Below are positions 25,112 to 33,061 of a stretch of DNA of 33,464 nucleotides, piece after piece. The DNA is from Acidobacteriota bacterium (GTDB taxonomy: Bacteria; Acidobacteriota; UBA6911; JACOSC01). The stretch's first letter is position 1. Each line of letters starts with the position of its first letter. The notes beneath the pieces were generated by a model. It ran no database searches. It was not told the DNA's origin and saw only the letters and a program-made list of their open reading frames with translations. The stretch spans positions 1 to 33,464 of the forward strand of contig JACOSC010000322.1 of assembly GCA_016179055.1 (NCBI GenBank). Direction: 5' to 3'. Both the position numbers and the translations under genes were made by a program.

Positions 25112-26801
25112 CCTTGCCGAGCCCCGAGACTATCGTAGTCCGAAATTCTTATTGATTCCGGTTTTGCTGGTGAGTGTAGCGCTGGGCTTATGTAATATCT
25201 GTCCAGGGGTCGTCGGCAATTATCATGACGATGGCATTTATGTGGTCACGGCTAAGGCCATGGCGACTGGCCAAGGCTACCGTCTGATCAGCTTGCCGAA
25301 TCCATGGCCACAGACCAAGTACCCGGTACTCTATCCCTTCCTGCTCTCGCTCATATGGCGCGTCTATCCGCATTTTCCCGACAATGTGCTGCCCATGAAG
25401 TTGCTGTCGTTGGCGTCGGCGCTGGGCTTTCTACTGATTAGTTACCGGTTTCTCACGCGTTTCCATTATACCGCCCCGGCGATGGCGATTGGCATAATTG
25501 CCATGGCCGCGTGGTGGCCGTGGACCGTGTATTTCTCATCCATGGTCTTATCCGAGATGCCTTACGCCTTCCTATCGGTGTTGGCGCTTTACGTAATCGA
25601 AGGCGCCTTGCGACGCCCCACGGAACGAAGTCGCAATCTTTGGATTACCGCGGCGGCCACTCTGTCAGCCTTGGCTTATTTGACTCGTACGGTTGGGTTA
25701 TTGTTGATAGTGGGCGCCATCATTTTCCTGCTTTGGCATCAGCAATGGCGACGCTCCCTGCGGTTTGCTTTCGTTTCGCTGATCATCATCACTCCCTGGG
25801 TGGCGTGGACGTACCTCGTAGCCCCTCCACAGGGGTTAAGTCCGATGGAGCTTTATTATGTAAGTTACACGCATTGGGTTTCCGATTATCTGGGCGGCTA
25901 CCTCTCCACGGCAACGTTAAACGTATTTTGTAAGAACCTATTTTATTGTCTTAGCGGCATCATCGCGCTTTCTAACCCGGTTTTCGTTTACGTGCCCTTG
26001 CCGGTAAATTTTACGGTCCACGCCGGAATCATGGCCGCGTTAGTGATGGCCGGACTTGGTCTCGGGGCCCTGCTCGCGTTAGCGCTTCTCCGCTATTTTC
26101 GTTACCAACTGCGGCTGCTGGATATATACATGGCACTCTACATGGCCTCGGTTTTGGTGTGGCCATGGTCGCCGCTCCGATTCTTGGTCCCGGTGGCCCC
26201 CTTCTTACTGCTATATTATTCTCGACTAATGGAATTGGTCACAGAGCGCGTTATTGCGCGACTAGCGGGATGGCGTTGGCAACGCCTTGCGCGCGCCTTG
26301 GTGATCGGCTTTGCGGCCAGTGGACTCGTGCTCAATCTGGCCTTTTCAGTGGTCATTGTAAGGGAAACCATGACGTACGGCTTTCAACTTCCGCCAACGG
26401 CTAAGAGCCCGGGAGGGACTTGGGATTCATCGAGCGGCGCCGCTATGCGGTGGATTGCCGCGCACACGCCGGCCGAGGCCACACTCTCGGGCGTGTTCGA
26501 TCCCATGGTATATCTCTACACCGGCCGCCACGCAGTGCGGGGTTTTGCGATCAATCCCGTCGAAAGCTTTTATGCGGCGACGCCATCGCGGCGCAGTATA
26601 AGCGAGCCGGAGGAAGTCGTGGACAACTGGCGACGCTTCAATGTCAGTTACGTTGTCTTAATCCCCGACGCTGAGCCGCTTCTTTCACGTTACCTGAAAA
26701 ACATGCTGGTGAGACATCCACAATGGTTGTCGCTATCCTATATGTCGCCAACCGAGTCCGTGATCATTTTTCAGATCCATCAGGCGGCGCTACGTAGATG
26801 A
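25104..26801 (+). CDS. Second GT-C type membrane glycosyltransferase-like protein
   Basis: A 565-residue membrane protein, with about ten hydrophobic segments over residues 12-450 and a soluble C-terminal domain ('MRWIAAHTPAEATLSGVFDP'). The first extracytoplasmic loop has 'YHDDGIYVVTAKAMATGQGY' with D42/D43, matching the 'hDDxxY...A..l..G..Y' GT-C/PMT motif. The start is uncertain: GTG at 25104 overlaps the previous gene by 8 bases and is preferred as translational coupling, while ATG at 25074 would overlap by 38 bases. It resembles the preceding protein in plan but not closely in sequence. The two may add different sugars in one pathway. No acceptor can be named. Confidence 0.78.
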   Translation: MTNLAEPRDYRSPKFLLIPVLLVSVALGLCNICPGVVGNYHDDGIYVVTAKAMATGQGYRLISLPNPWPQTKYPVLYPFLLSLIWRVYPHFPDNVLPMKLLSLASALGFLLISYRFLTRFHYTAPAMAIGIIAMAAWWPWTVYFSSMVLSEMPYAFLSVLALYVIEGALRRPTERSRNLWITAAATLSALAYLTRTVGLLLIVGAIIFLLWHQQWRRSLRFAFVSLIIITPWVAWTYLVAPPQGLSPMELYYVSYTHWVSDYLGGYLSTATLNVFCKNLFYCLSGIIALSNPVFVYVPLPVNFTVHAGIMAALVMAGLGLGALLALALLRYFRYQLRLLDIYMALYMASVLVWPWSPLRFLVPVAPFLLLYYSRLMELVTERVIARLAGWRWQRLARALVIGFAASGLVLNLAFSVVIVRETMTYGFQLPPTAKSPGGTWDSSSGAAMRWIAAHTPAEATLSGVFDPMVYLYTGRHAVRGFAINPVESFYAATPSRRSISEPEEVVDNWRRFNVSYVVLIPDAEPLLSRYLKNMLVRHPQWLSLSYMSPTESVIIFQIHQAALRR

Positions 26802-26802
26802 A

Positions 26803-26821
26803 GCGGGACGACCTGTCCCGC
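26803..26821 (+). repeat. Hairpin directly after the second glycosyltransferase gene
   Basis: GCGGGAC and GTCCCGC form a perfect 7-bp stem with a 5-base loop beginning 2 bases after the stop codon. No T-tract follows. Its core resembles the GGGAC/GTCCC hairpins near 16425 and 16501. Confidence 0.5.
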
Positions 26822-26885
26822 GCCGGCCCATGTGACCCCCCCTCATAACCGAAGTCTTGCCACGCCAATTGCGGAGGATCGTATC

Positions 26886-29800
26886 ATGCGCATCAACAGG
26901 CCACAAATCAATAAATGGGAAATGACTTTCTTTCTGGCGTTTTTCATTTCCGGGGGCTGTGGCCTTATTTATGAGGTGATATGGGGAAAATACCTCTCGC
27001 TTTTTATAGGCAGCACGACCTATGGGCATATGATGACGCTCGCCGCCTTCATGGCGGGGTTATCCGCCGGCAGTTTCTTCTTCGGGACAAAGGTCGATAA
27101 TGCTACGCACCCGTTAAAGCTTTATGGCTGGATCGAGGTGGCCATCGGCTTATATGCGATCCTCTTTCCCATTCTCCTAGGCCATGCCAAGGACATGTAT
27201 TTCCAGGCCGCCGTCCATTTTCCTTTTGGCAGCTTACGGGCGATGGGCTGCAAGCTGCTGCTCTCCTTTGCCATGATTATTCTGCCCACTTTTTTGATGG
27301 GCGGTACATTGCCTATTCTTAGCAAAGTTGTTATCCGTAATTTGGGCCGCGTTGGCCATGGCGTGGGGCTCTTATATTTTATAAACGGGTTGGGGGCCGT
27401 GTTGGGGGCGCTGCTGGCCGGCTTTTACATGATCGAGGAATTCGGAATGCCAATGGCGGTGATCGTAACAGGCCTGGTAAATGTGCTCGTCGGGTTCGGC
27501 ATGCTGCTCGTGGATTGGCTACGGAGTCGGTCGCAGACGCAAGATACGTACAGTAGCGCGCCGAACGACGACGAGGCCGTGGTCGAGTACTCGCCATCCC
27601 GCCTACGGCTGGTCGGCCTGGCCATTTTTCTATCGGGATTTACCTCGATGGTGTACGAGGTGATTTGGACGCGCTTCTTTGCCGTAGTATTGGGATCCTC
27701 GACGTACTCTTTTTCTCTGATGCTGGCCGCTTTTATTTCCGGGATTACTTTTGGCAGTTTGGCAGCGACCCGGATCACCGGCCGTACGATGCGCTACTTG
27801 CTGGCCTTCGGGCTGGCCGAAGTGGGGATTGCCTTATCGGTGCTGGCCGGGTTCCCTTTTTATGAGCGCCTGCCGTATTTATTTTGGAAGCTACGGTACC
27901 TGCTACGTCCCGTCCCGGAAACTTTGATCTATTATCATGCAATCAAATTTGCCTTATGCTTCGTCATCATGTTTTTTCCGACCATGTTTTTTGGACTGAC
28001 GTTGCCGTTGGCCAGCAAGATCGTCAGTACGGATATGGGCCGGCTAGGACGCAAGATTGGCTGGATCTATTCGGCCAATACACTGGGCACGTTGCTGGGC
28101 GCACTGGCTACGGGACTATGTTTGTTTCCCTGGCTGGGATTGCAGCGGTGTCTCGAAGCGGCGGCCGTTGTGAATCTGTTGCTAGGCGCCGTCATCGTTG
28201 TTACCGCAGGCGAAATCAACGGTCGTGCGCTGCGGTGGGCGCCGGCAGCCGTCGGCGCCTTGGCGATGGTATTTCATTTTATCATGACACCGGCTTGGAA
28301 CCCGCTGAGTTACTCGTGGGGACAATTTCGCTCGCGCAGCGCGCCGCCGGCCACGTATGCGGCATTTCTCAAAAAGTTGGATGGCACGGTGCGTTATTAC
28401 AAAGAGGACTTTAACTGTAATATCGCCGTCCTGGAAACCCTGGCTCCGGGGGAGCCACCCAGTCTGTGCCTTACCGTAAACGGAAAGCCGGATGCCAGTT
28501 CCACTATCGATATGCCGACGCAAATCTTGTTAGGGCAGCTTCCCATGTTATTTCACCGTCAAGCCGAAAATGTCTTAGTCGTCGGCCTGGGCAGCGGCGT
28601 TACGGCGGGAACGGCGCTGGCGCATACATCGGCGCAGGTAGATGCCGTGGAGATCTCGCCCGCCGTGGCCGAGGCCGTCCGTTTCTTCAAAACCTACAAC
28701 AACGACGTGCTGGGAAATGCCCGCTTCCATTTAATCATTGAGGACGCCAAGACCTACATACGAGTGGCGCCCAAGGCGTATGATGTGGTGATCAGCGAAC
28801 CCTCCAATCCGTGGGTGGCGGGCGTGGGAAACCTCTTCTCGGTGGAGTTCTTTGAAGACGTGGCGCGCCATCTTAAACCGGACGGGCTAATGGTACAGTG
28901 GTTTCATAATTACGAAATGACCAGCGATATCACGGCCATGGTGGTGAAAACCATGAACGCAGTGTTCCCGCACATATACATTTTCCAGGGCAGCAGCAAG
29001 GATATCATTCTGCTGGGAACACGCACCGCGTTGCAGCCGGATTTCCAGGCGATGGCCGCCAAGCTGGCCAGTGAGCCGGTTCGCCAAGAACTGGCAAAGA
29101 TCGGTATCTTGGATCTTCCAACCCTATTGGCTTTGCAAATGCTCACTCCCTCCCGCATTGCCGAAATTACTATGCAAAGCGAAGTAAATCGTGACGATCG
29201 TCCGCTCTTGGAATATCGCGCGCCGCGGGCGTTTTATCTCGGCGTGTCCTCCAATTTAATTTATCGCAGCGATTTGCGCTTCGGGGCGCGTAACGATCTC
29301 TTCCTTTCTCAGTATATGGCAAAGCATCCATTGACGACGGCGGCCTATCGAAATCTGCTTCGCTTCTTTCGTAATGAGCATACGCGCAATGATCGCCTGG
29401 CGTATTCCATCTGCGAGCGATTGGCACAAGATAATCCCGAGGATCCTGAAATAAAATTGACCCTGGCTAATTTAAGTTTTATGCGGGGACGACAAGAAAG
29501 GGCCCTGGCGCTCTTACAGGGCGCGGTGCACGAAGCGGCCCCGAGTGTCGCACTGATGGAACAATACGCGGATCTGAACTTCGGTTTCCAAATTCCTTTG
29601 GATTCGTTGTTTAATAAGCAAGATCTGCGAGAGACGGTGCAGTACTTACGACGCTGCCTGGAATCCTCGACCGATAAGGACCGCTACTTGATCAAGCTGG
29701 CTCAGACCTATCACGCCATGGAACGATATCGCGAAGCGCTGCCCTTGCTGCTCGGCGCCGAGCAATTTCGGCAGGCGGCGCCAAAGAAATCTCCAATGCC

Positions 29801-30002
29801 GGGATATGGGGATGACTCTATGTTCCTGTTGATTGGCAAGACCTACTATCAGCTTTCCGATTACGGCCGGGCAGATATATATTTCCAAAAGTGCCTGGAG
29901 ACGAATCCGGGAAACACGGAGGCGGCCTATTACAGGCTGGTCATCAACGATCTCAGGAAAAACGGCGCAAGCCAGCAGGCCGCGTACCTTATGAAAAGGT
30001 AA
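26886..30002 (+). CDS. Membrane-fused spermidine-synthase-like protein with C-terminal TPR region
   Basis: A 1038-residue, three-part protein. ATG 26886 has GGAGGA 7 bases upstream and is preferred to GTG 26832. Residues about 13-510 are a transporter-like membrane region with an internal duplication: 'FISGGCGLIYEVIWGKYLSL' (from 20) and 'FLSGFTSMVYEVIWTRFFAV' (about 248). A Rossmann domain of the spermidine synthase family follows: 'VLVVGLGSGVTAGTAL' (about 563), 'VDAVEISPAVAEAV', 'IEDAKTYI'. Its catalytic-loop position is 'VVISEPSNPWVAGVGNLFS' (about 635) instead of the Asp-containing loop of true aminopropyltransferases. The C-terminus (about 800-1038) is helical with TPR-like repeats. Membrane-fused members of this family are widespread and mostly uncharacterised. 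It begins 84 bases after the glycosyltransferase gene, so it probably belongs to the same unit. Confidence 0.86.
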   Translation: MRINRPQINKWEMTFFLAFFISGGCGLIYEVIWGKYLSLFIGSTTYGHMMTLAAFMAGLSAGSFFFGTKVDNATHPLKLYGWIEVAIGLYAILFPILLGHAKDMYFQAAVHFPFGSLRAMGCKLLLSFAMIILPTFLMGGTLPILSKVVIRNLGRVGHGVGLLYFINGLGAVLGALLAGFYMIEEFGMPMAVIVTGLVNVLVGFGMLLVDWLRSRSQTQDTYSSAPNDDEAVVEYSPSRLRLVGLAIFLSGFTSMVYEVIWTRFFAVVLGSSTYSFSLMLAAFISGITFGSLAATRITGRTMRYLLAFGLAEVGIALSVLAGFPFYERLPYLFWKLRYLLRPVPETLIYYHAIKFALCFVIMFFPTMFFGLTLPLASKIVSTDMGRLGRKIGWIYSANTLGTLLGALATGLCLFPWLGLQRCLEAAAVVNLLLGAVIVVTAGEINGRALRWAPAAVGALAMVFHFIMTPAWNPLSYSWGQFRSRSAPPATYAAFLKKLDGTVRYYKEDFNCNIAVLETLAPGEPPSLCLTVNGKPDASSTIDMPTQILLGQLPMLFHRQAENVLVVGLGSGVTAGTALAHTSAQVDAVEISPAVAEAVRFFKTYNNDVLGNARFHLIIEDAKTYIRVAPKAYDVVISEPSNPWVAGVGNLFSVEFFEDVARHLKPDGLMVQWFHNYEMTSDITAMVVKTMNAVFPHIYIFQGSSKDIILLGTRTALQPDFQAMAAKLASEPVRQELAKIGILDLPTLLALQMLTPSRIAEITMQSEVNRDDRPLLEYRAPRAFYLGVSSNLIYRSDLRFGARNDLFLSQYMAKHPLTTAAYRNLLRFFRNEHTRNDRLAYSICERLAQDNPEDPEIKLTLANLSFMRGRQERALALLQGAVHEAAPSVALMEQYADLNFGFQIPLDSLFNKQDLRETVQYLRRCLESSTDKDRYLIKLAQTYHAMERYREALPLLLGAEQFRQAAPKKSPMPGYGDDSMFLLIGKTYYQLSDYGRADIYFQKCLETNPGNTEAAYYRLVINDLRKNGASQQAAYLMKR

Positions 30003-30025
30003 CTGTTCGGGTGTCTGCACTGATA

Positions 30026-30099
30026 CAGAACCGGGAGCGGTAGCGACCGGGTAGGCGCCGAATGGCACATCGACCCGGTCGCTACCGCTCCCGGTTCTG
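30026..30099. repeat. Perfect 27-bp inverted repeat (REP-like)
   Basis: Arms 30026-30052 and 30073-30099 are perfect inverted copies over 27 bp, containing GGGAGCGGTAGCGACC, separated by 20 bases; three more base pairs form after one mismatch. It starts 24 bases after the fusion-protein stop codon and could also stall or terminate transcription from the left. Confidence 0.85.
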
Positions 30100-30187
30100 C
30101 ATCGGCTGGGAGCCCTAAGGCGTGGATGGTTGCACAAGCACGAAATTTGATACATAAATCGCGCAGAAACCCGGAGGGTTTCCAGCC

Positions 30188-30314
30188 ATTAGCCGGTGGT
30201 TGAGCGCAGCGACACCACCGGAACGCACGTCATGAAAACCGGCGCACCCCGCAGGGGTGCCTCCGTTTTTCGTTCGTTGACCGGTGGTATCGCTGCGCTC
30301 AACCACCGGCTAAT
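30188..30314. repeat. 34-bp inverted repeat enclosing smaller hairpins
   Basis: Arms 30188-30221 and 30281-30314 are inverted copies matching at 33 of 34 positions; core GCCGGTGGTTGAGCGCAG. The 59-base centre holds GCACCCC/GGGGTGC (30244-30260). Just outside are AAACCC/GGGTTT near 30167 and CAAGCC/GGCTTG at 30321-30335. The set lies between convergent genes. Confidence 0.82.
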
Positions 30315-30393
30315 CGCTGTCAAGCCTCCGGCTTGGGCGAAGCATCCCGGCACTGCCTACGCTTGGTTATCCGGGGAAGCCGTTCCTCAAGAA

Positions 30394-30987
30394 TTATTGG
30401 CAGTCGTTTGAGGATATGTCCTGGTTATATTCTTGACCAACCCAAAACGATTCCGGTCCGGCGCAATCGCCGGCATAAGGATCGTCGGATTGGCATCCCG
30501 CATAGTAATGGTAAACTTGGAAATGACAATGCGGTCCCGTGCTGCAACCGCTGTTGCCTGAAAGGCCAAGCCGAGGGCCGGTATTGCAGTCGCTGTAATC
30601 GTCTACTCCCAGATCAACCTGAGAAAGATGGGCGACGATGTACTCCCAACTGCCGTCAATGTCAGCGTACATACGTACATAGTTCCCAAAGCCGCCGCCG
30701 CACTGATCACAATAGTAGCCTTCCGGACAGTTGGAATTGGTTCGATTGACGTAGCCACTGGCGGCCGCATACGTCGGAGTTCCGCGGCCAACCAAGAAAT
30801 CCGTTCCGCAATGACCGGCATAGGTACGGCCGCCGCAGCGGAAATCGCGCACGCCGCCGTCATCGACATTGGCGGATATCCCAGGAATAAATGTGAACGG
30901 GGTGCTGAAACGGGCCTGTGCGCCTGCACATGCGGTCAGAAAAAGTACGATGGCCAAACTCCAAAGCGAAAACCGTAATGCTTTCAT
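30394..30987 (-). CDS. M23 family (LytM-like) peptidase, predicted lipoprotein
   Basis: A 197-residue exported protein. Start 30987 has GGAGGA 6-7 bases upstream; an ATG at 30999 precedes that ribosome site and is rejected. The N-terminal helix ends in lipobox LTAC with Cys20, so the protein is probably lipid-anchored, although SPase I cleavage after AGAQA is an alternative. The M23 zinc and active-site residues are complete: H59 and D63 in 'HCGTDFLVGRGTPTYAAASG', H120 in 'VAHLS', and H153/H155 in 'GCSTGPHCHFQVY'. More than ten cysteines in the mature part suggest disulfides, unusual for this family. Family members cut peptide cross-links in peptidoglycan. It lies 60 bases downstream of the PD40 protein gene. 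Confidence 0.88.
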   Translation of the reverse strand: MKALRFSLWSLAIVLFLTACAGAQARFSTPFTFIPGISANVDDGGVRDFRCGGRTYAGHCGTDFLVGRGTPTYAAASGYVNRTNSNCPEGYYCDQCGGGFGNYVRMYADIDGSWEYIVAHLSQVDLGVDDYSDCNTGPRLGLSGNSGCSTGPHCHFQVYHYYAGCQSDDPYAGDCAGPESFWVGQEYNQDISSNDCQ

Positions 30988-31047
30988 ATTTTCCTCCATA
31001 GCAAAAATTGTATCGGATTGAAATAAGCAACGCGACGAAAAGGCCGG

Positions 31048-32049
31048 CTATTCCAAGTCGACTTTTTGGACCTTGGGAGCGCCATCGCCGGTGTTCATAT
31101 AGGCTATGCTCTTCCCTTCCACGAGCCAGCGCGGACTTTCTCCGATACCGATCATTTGGCTCTTGACCAGCCGGTTGCCGCTGAGTTTAAGAAGCCAAAC
31201 TTCCTTTTCGGCGTACCGCGTCTGGAATATCACGGTACGGCCATCGTTGGACCACAGCGCGCTCAAGTGAACCGGCAACGCGCCTTGCTCTCGACCGCCT
31301 TTGGTCATGTTTAGGTTGGTGATCTGTTCAAGCTTGCCCTCCGGCAAATTTAGAATGTATTCGGAGGCCACACCGGTGCGCAGACTCGAGTAAAAAAGCA
31401 CGCGCTTCTTGTCGGCGGAAAATAGGGGATTGCAATCATCGTATCCGCTGGTATAGACCGTTTCCTTATCCGTCAATAAATCGTAAGTGGCGATGCCGAC
31501 CGTGTAACCGGAAGCGCCGGTATAGGGCTTATCGTAATGAGAGTAGACCAAGCTGTTGCCATCGGCGGACCAATTCGGGGCCACCGCCATGTCCGAAATC
31601 TTTCGATTCACACTGCCGTCCGGGGTGGCGACAAAGAGCTTCATGTCCCGAGTTACATAAGCAAACTTGTCGGCCTGCGGCGACCAGCGCGCTTGGAAGA
31701 CTTGAAGATCGCTGGTGATCTGTTTGGCGAAGCTACCGTTCAAGTCGGTGACGAACAGGTTGGATCCGCCAATTTCCTCCGTATTGGGTATGACTCTTCT
31801 CTCATTGATGCCGGCCAATATCTCGCCGGTCGGCGCCATATCCAAGACGCGGGATATTTTGCCGGCGGTTTCGTCCATGCGACTCTTATTGAAAAGCCGT
31901 AAGGCGCCGGTTTCGTCAGCCTGGTAAAGCGCGCCGGACAATGTAAGGTATACGTCGTCGCCGCCGCCCGCTTGCATTAAACCAGGACACAAAAGCGCTA
32001 CGATCATCAAAAGCCAAATGTACAGATTTTTTTGTGAAACGGTTCTCAT
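31048..32049 (-). CDS. Secreted TolB-like PD40 beta-propeller protein
   Basis: A 333-residue protein. Start 32049 has AGGAG 9 bases upstream and gives a signal peptide (NLYIWLLMIVALLCPGLMQA); the longer frame to 32130 lacks these. At least five PD40/WD40-like blades are visible: 'QARWSPQADKFAYVT', 'APNWSADGNSLVYSH', 'NPLFSADKKRVLFYS', 'SALWSNDGRTVIFQT' and 'SPRWLVEGKSIAYMN'. This resembles the propeller of TolB but lacks the TolB N-terminal domain, and no tol/pal genes are near. A binding or scaffold role in the periplasm is likely. It is probably co-transcribed with the M23 peptidase gene. Confidence 0.85.
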   Translation of the reverse strand: MRTVSQKNLYIWLLMIVALLCPGLMQAGGGDDVYLTLSGALYQADETGALRLFNKSRMDETAGKISRVLDMAPTGEILAGINERRVIPNTEEIGGSNLFVTDLNGSFAKQITSDLQVFQARWSPQADKFAYVTRDMKLFVATPDGSVNRKISDMAVAPNWSADGNSLVYSHYDKPYTGASGYTVGIATYDLLTDKETVYTSGYDDCNPLFSADKKRVLFYSSLRTGVASEYILNLPEGKLEQITNLNMTKGGREQGALPVHLSALWSNDGRTVIFQTRYAEKEVWLLKLSGNRLVKSQMIGIGESPRWLVEGKSIAYMNTGDGAPKVQKVDLE

Positions 32050-32247
32050 AAGATTTGCTCCTGAAAGCTGGCTTGCCAATGGGAAACCATGGGGTTGGTG
32101 ACTGCCCGGAGATATCTTCTCCGGCCACATGACATTTTCTCTGACGAATGCTTAAACGTATGCTACGCCTTCGGTGGGGGCCAATGTGTTTACGGCCGGC
32201 GCCGGATTGAGTCGGGCTTTCGCGGTCTGGGTCCCCTACGCGTTTCC

Positions 32248-32277
32248 AACGTAGCACAGGTTTGCAACGGAAGTCAA
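32248..32277 (-). promoter_or_regulatory. Weak sigma-70-like promoter for the PD40/M23 pair
   Basis: On the minus strand TTGACT (32277-32272), an 18-base spacer and TACGTT (32253-32248). The -10 matches only 3 of 6 positions. It lies about 200 bases before the start codon. Confidence 0.25.
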
Positions 32278-32516
32278 GAATTTCCGAAATTCGGTAGTGT
32301 CCTAATTTGGAATTAAGGGCTATTATGTTCGTTTATGCTTCTGTCAATATTCTTCGACTATTGCAGCGCGGACGGCATCATCTGTCCATCGTTGGTATCT
32401 GACAAGATGAAATTGTGCTGAACCAGGCAAAATATTTTTTGGAGGTAGCATTCTACCCTTTATTCATGCGGGCGGTTAACGATCTTGAAACCCCTCCAAC
32501 ATGGCCTCTTCCTTCT

Positions 32517-32634
32517 CACCACAGAGGCACTGAGTTCACTGAGGGATACGGCCGTCATACAATCTTTCTTTTGTTCTGTGATCTTGATCAAATCCATTGC
32601 TTGGCTTCTCGGCGGCCTCTGCGCCTCTGTGGCG
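32517..32634. repeat. Small inverted-repeat element with CACCACAGAGGCAC ends
   Basis: Ends 32517-32534 and 32617-32634 are inverted copies matching at 15 of 18 positions. The 118-base unit has no coding frame. 'CACAGAGGCAC' style elements recur between genes in many environmental bacteria; the motif at 5528 is similar in style. Confidence 0.5.
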
Positions 32635-32862
32635 CCTACTCACCTCGCCACCGCTAAGCGCAGGGCGGCCAGGAGCCGCTCCTCCTCGTTGTCCTTACGG
32701 TCTTAATTATTTGTGGTTTTGGTTGATATAAGAATGTCATTATTTCTTGCAATACGCTGAGATCTGCTAGGGCTTCTGATCTGAGCATTTTTTAACCTCA
32801 AGCATCCTGCCCTTATCAACCGAGGCGCTGTCAATATATTCCATCTCGCGGTAAGGATATTT

Positions 32863-33061
32863 GTAACCGTTCACGGGGGTCAGGGGTCGGGGATCGGGCG
32901 ATAATGCTTGGCTTTCTTTTCCAAAGACTTCCGCAAGCCATCTAGCATGCGCCCCACTACCCAATCTCTAAATCACGATAATTCCTAACATTCAACAGTA
33001 CCACCGTGCCCTTGGCCCCTGATCCCAGATCCCTGACCCCCCGATCCCCGTGAGCACTTAC
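32863..33061 (+). repeat. MITE-like inverted-repeat element, copy 2, with target duplication
   Basis: A 199-base element, same family and orientation as the one at 10195. The outer ends GTAACCGTTCACGGGG and the reverse complement of CCCCGTGAGCACTTAC match at 13 of 16 positions. GGATATTT is present immediately on both sides (32855-32862 and 33062-33069), consistent with an 8-bp target-site duplication. It contains no coding frame, so any movement must have used a transposase from elsewhere. Confidence 0.8.
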
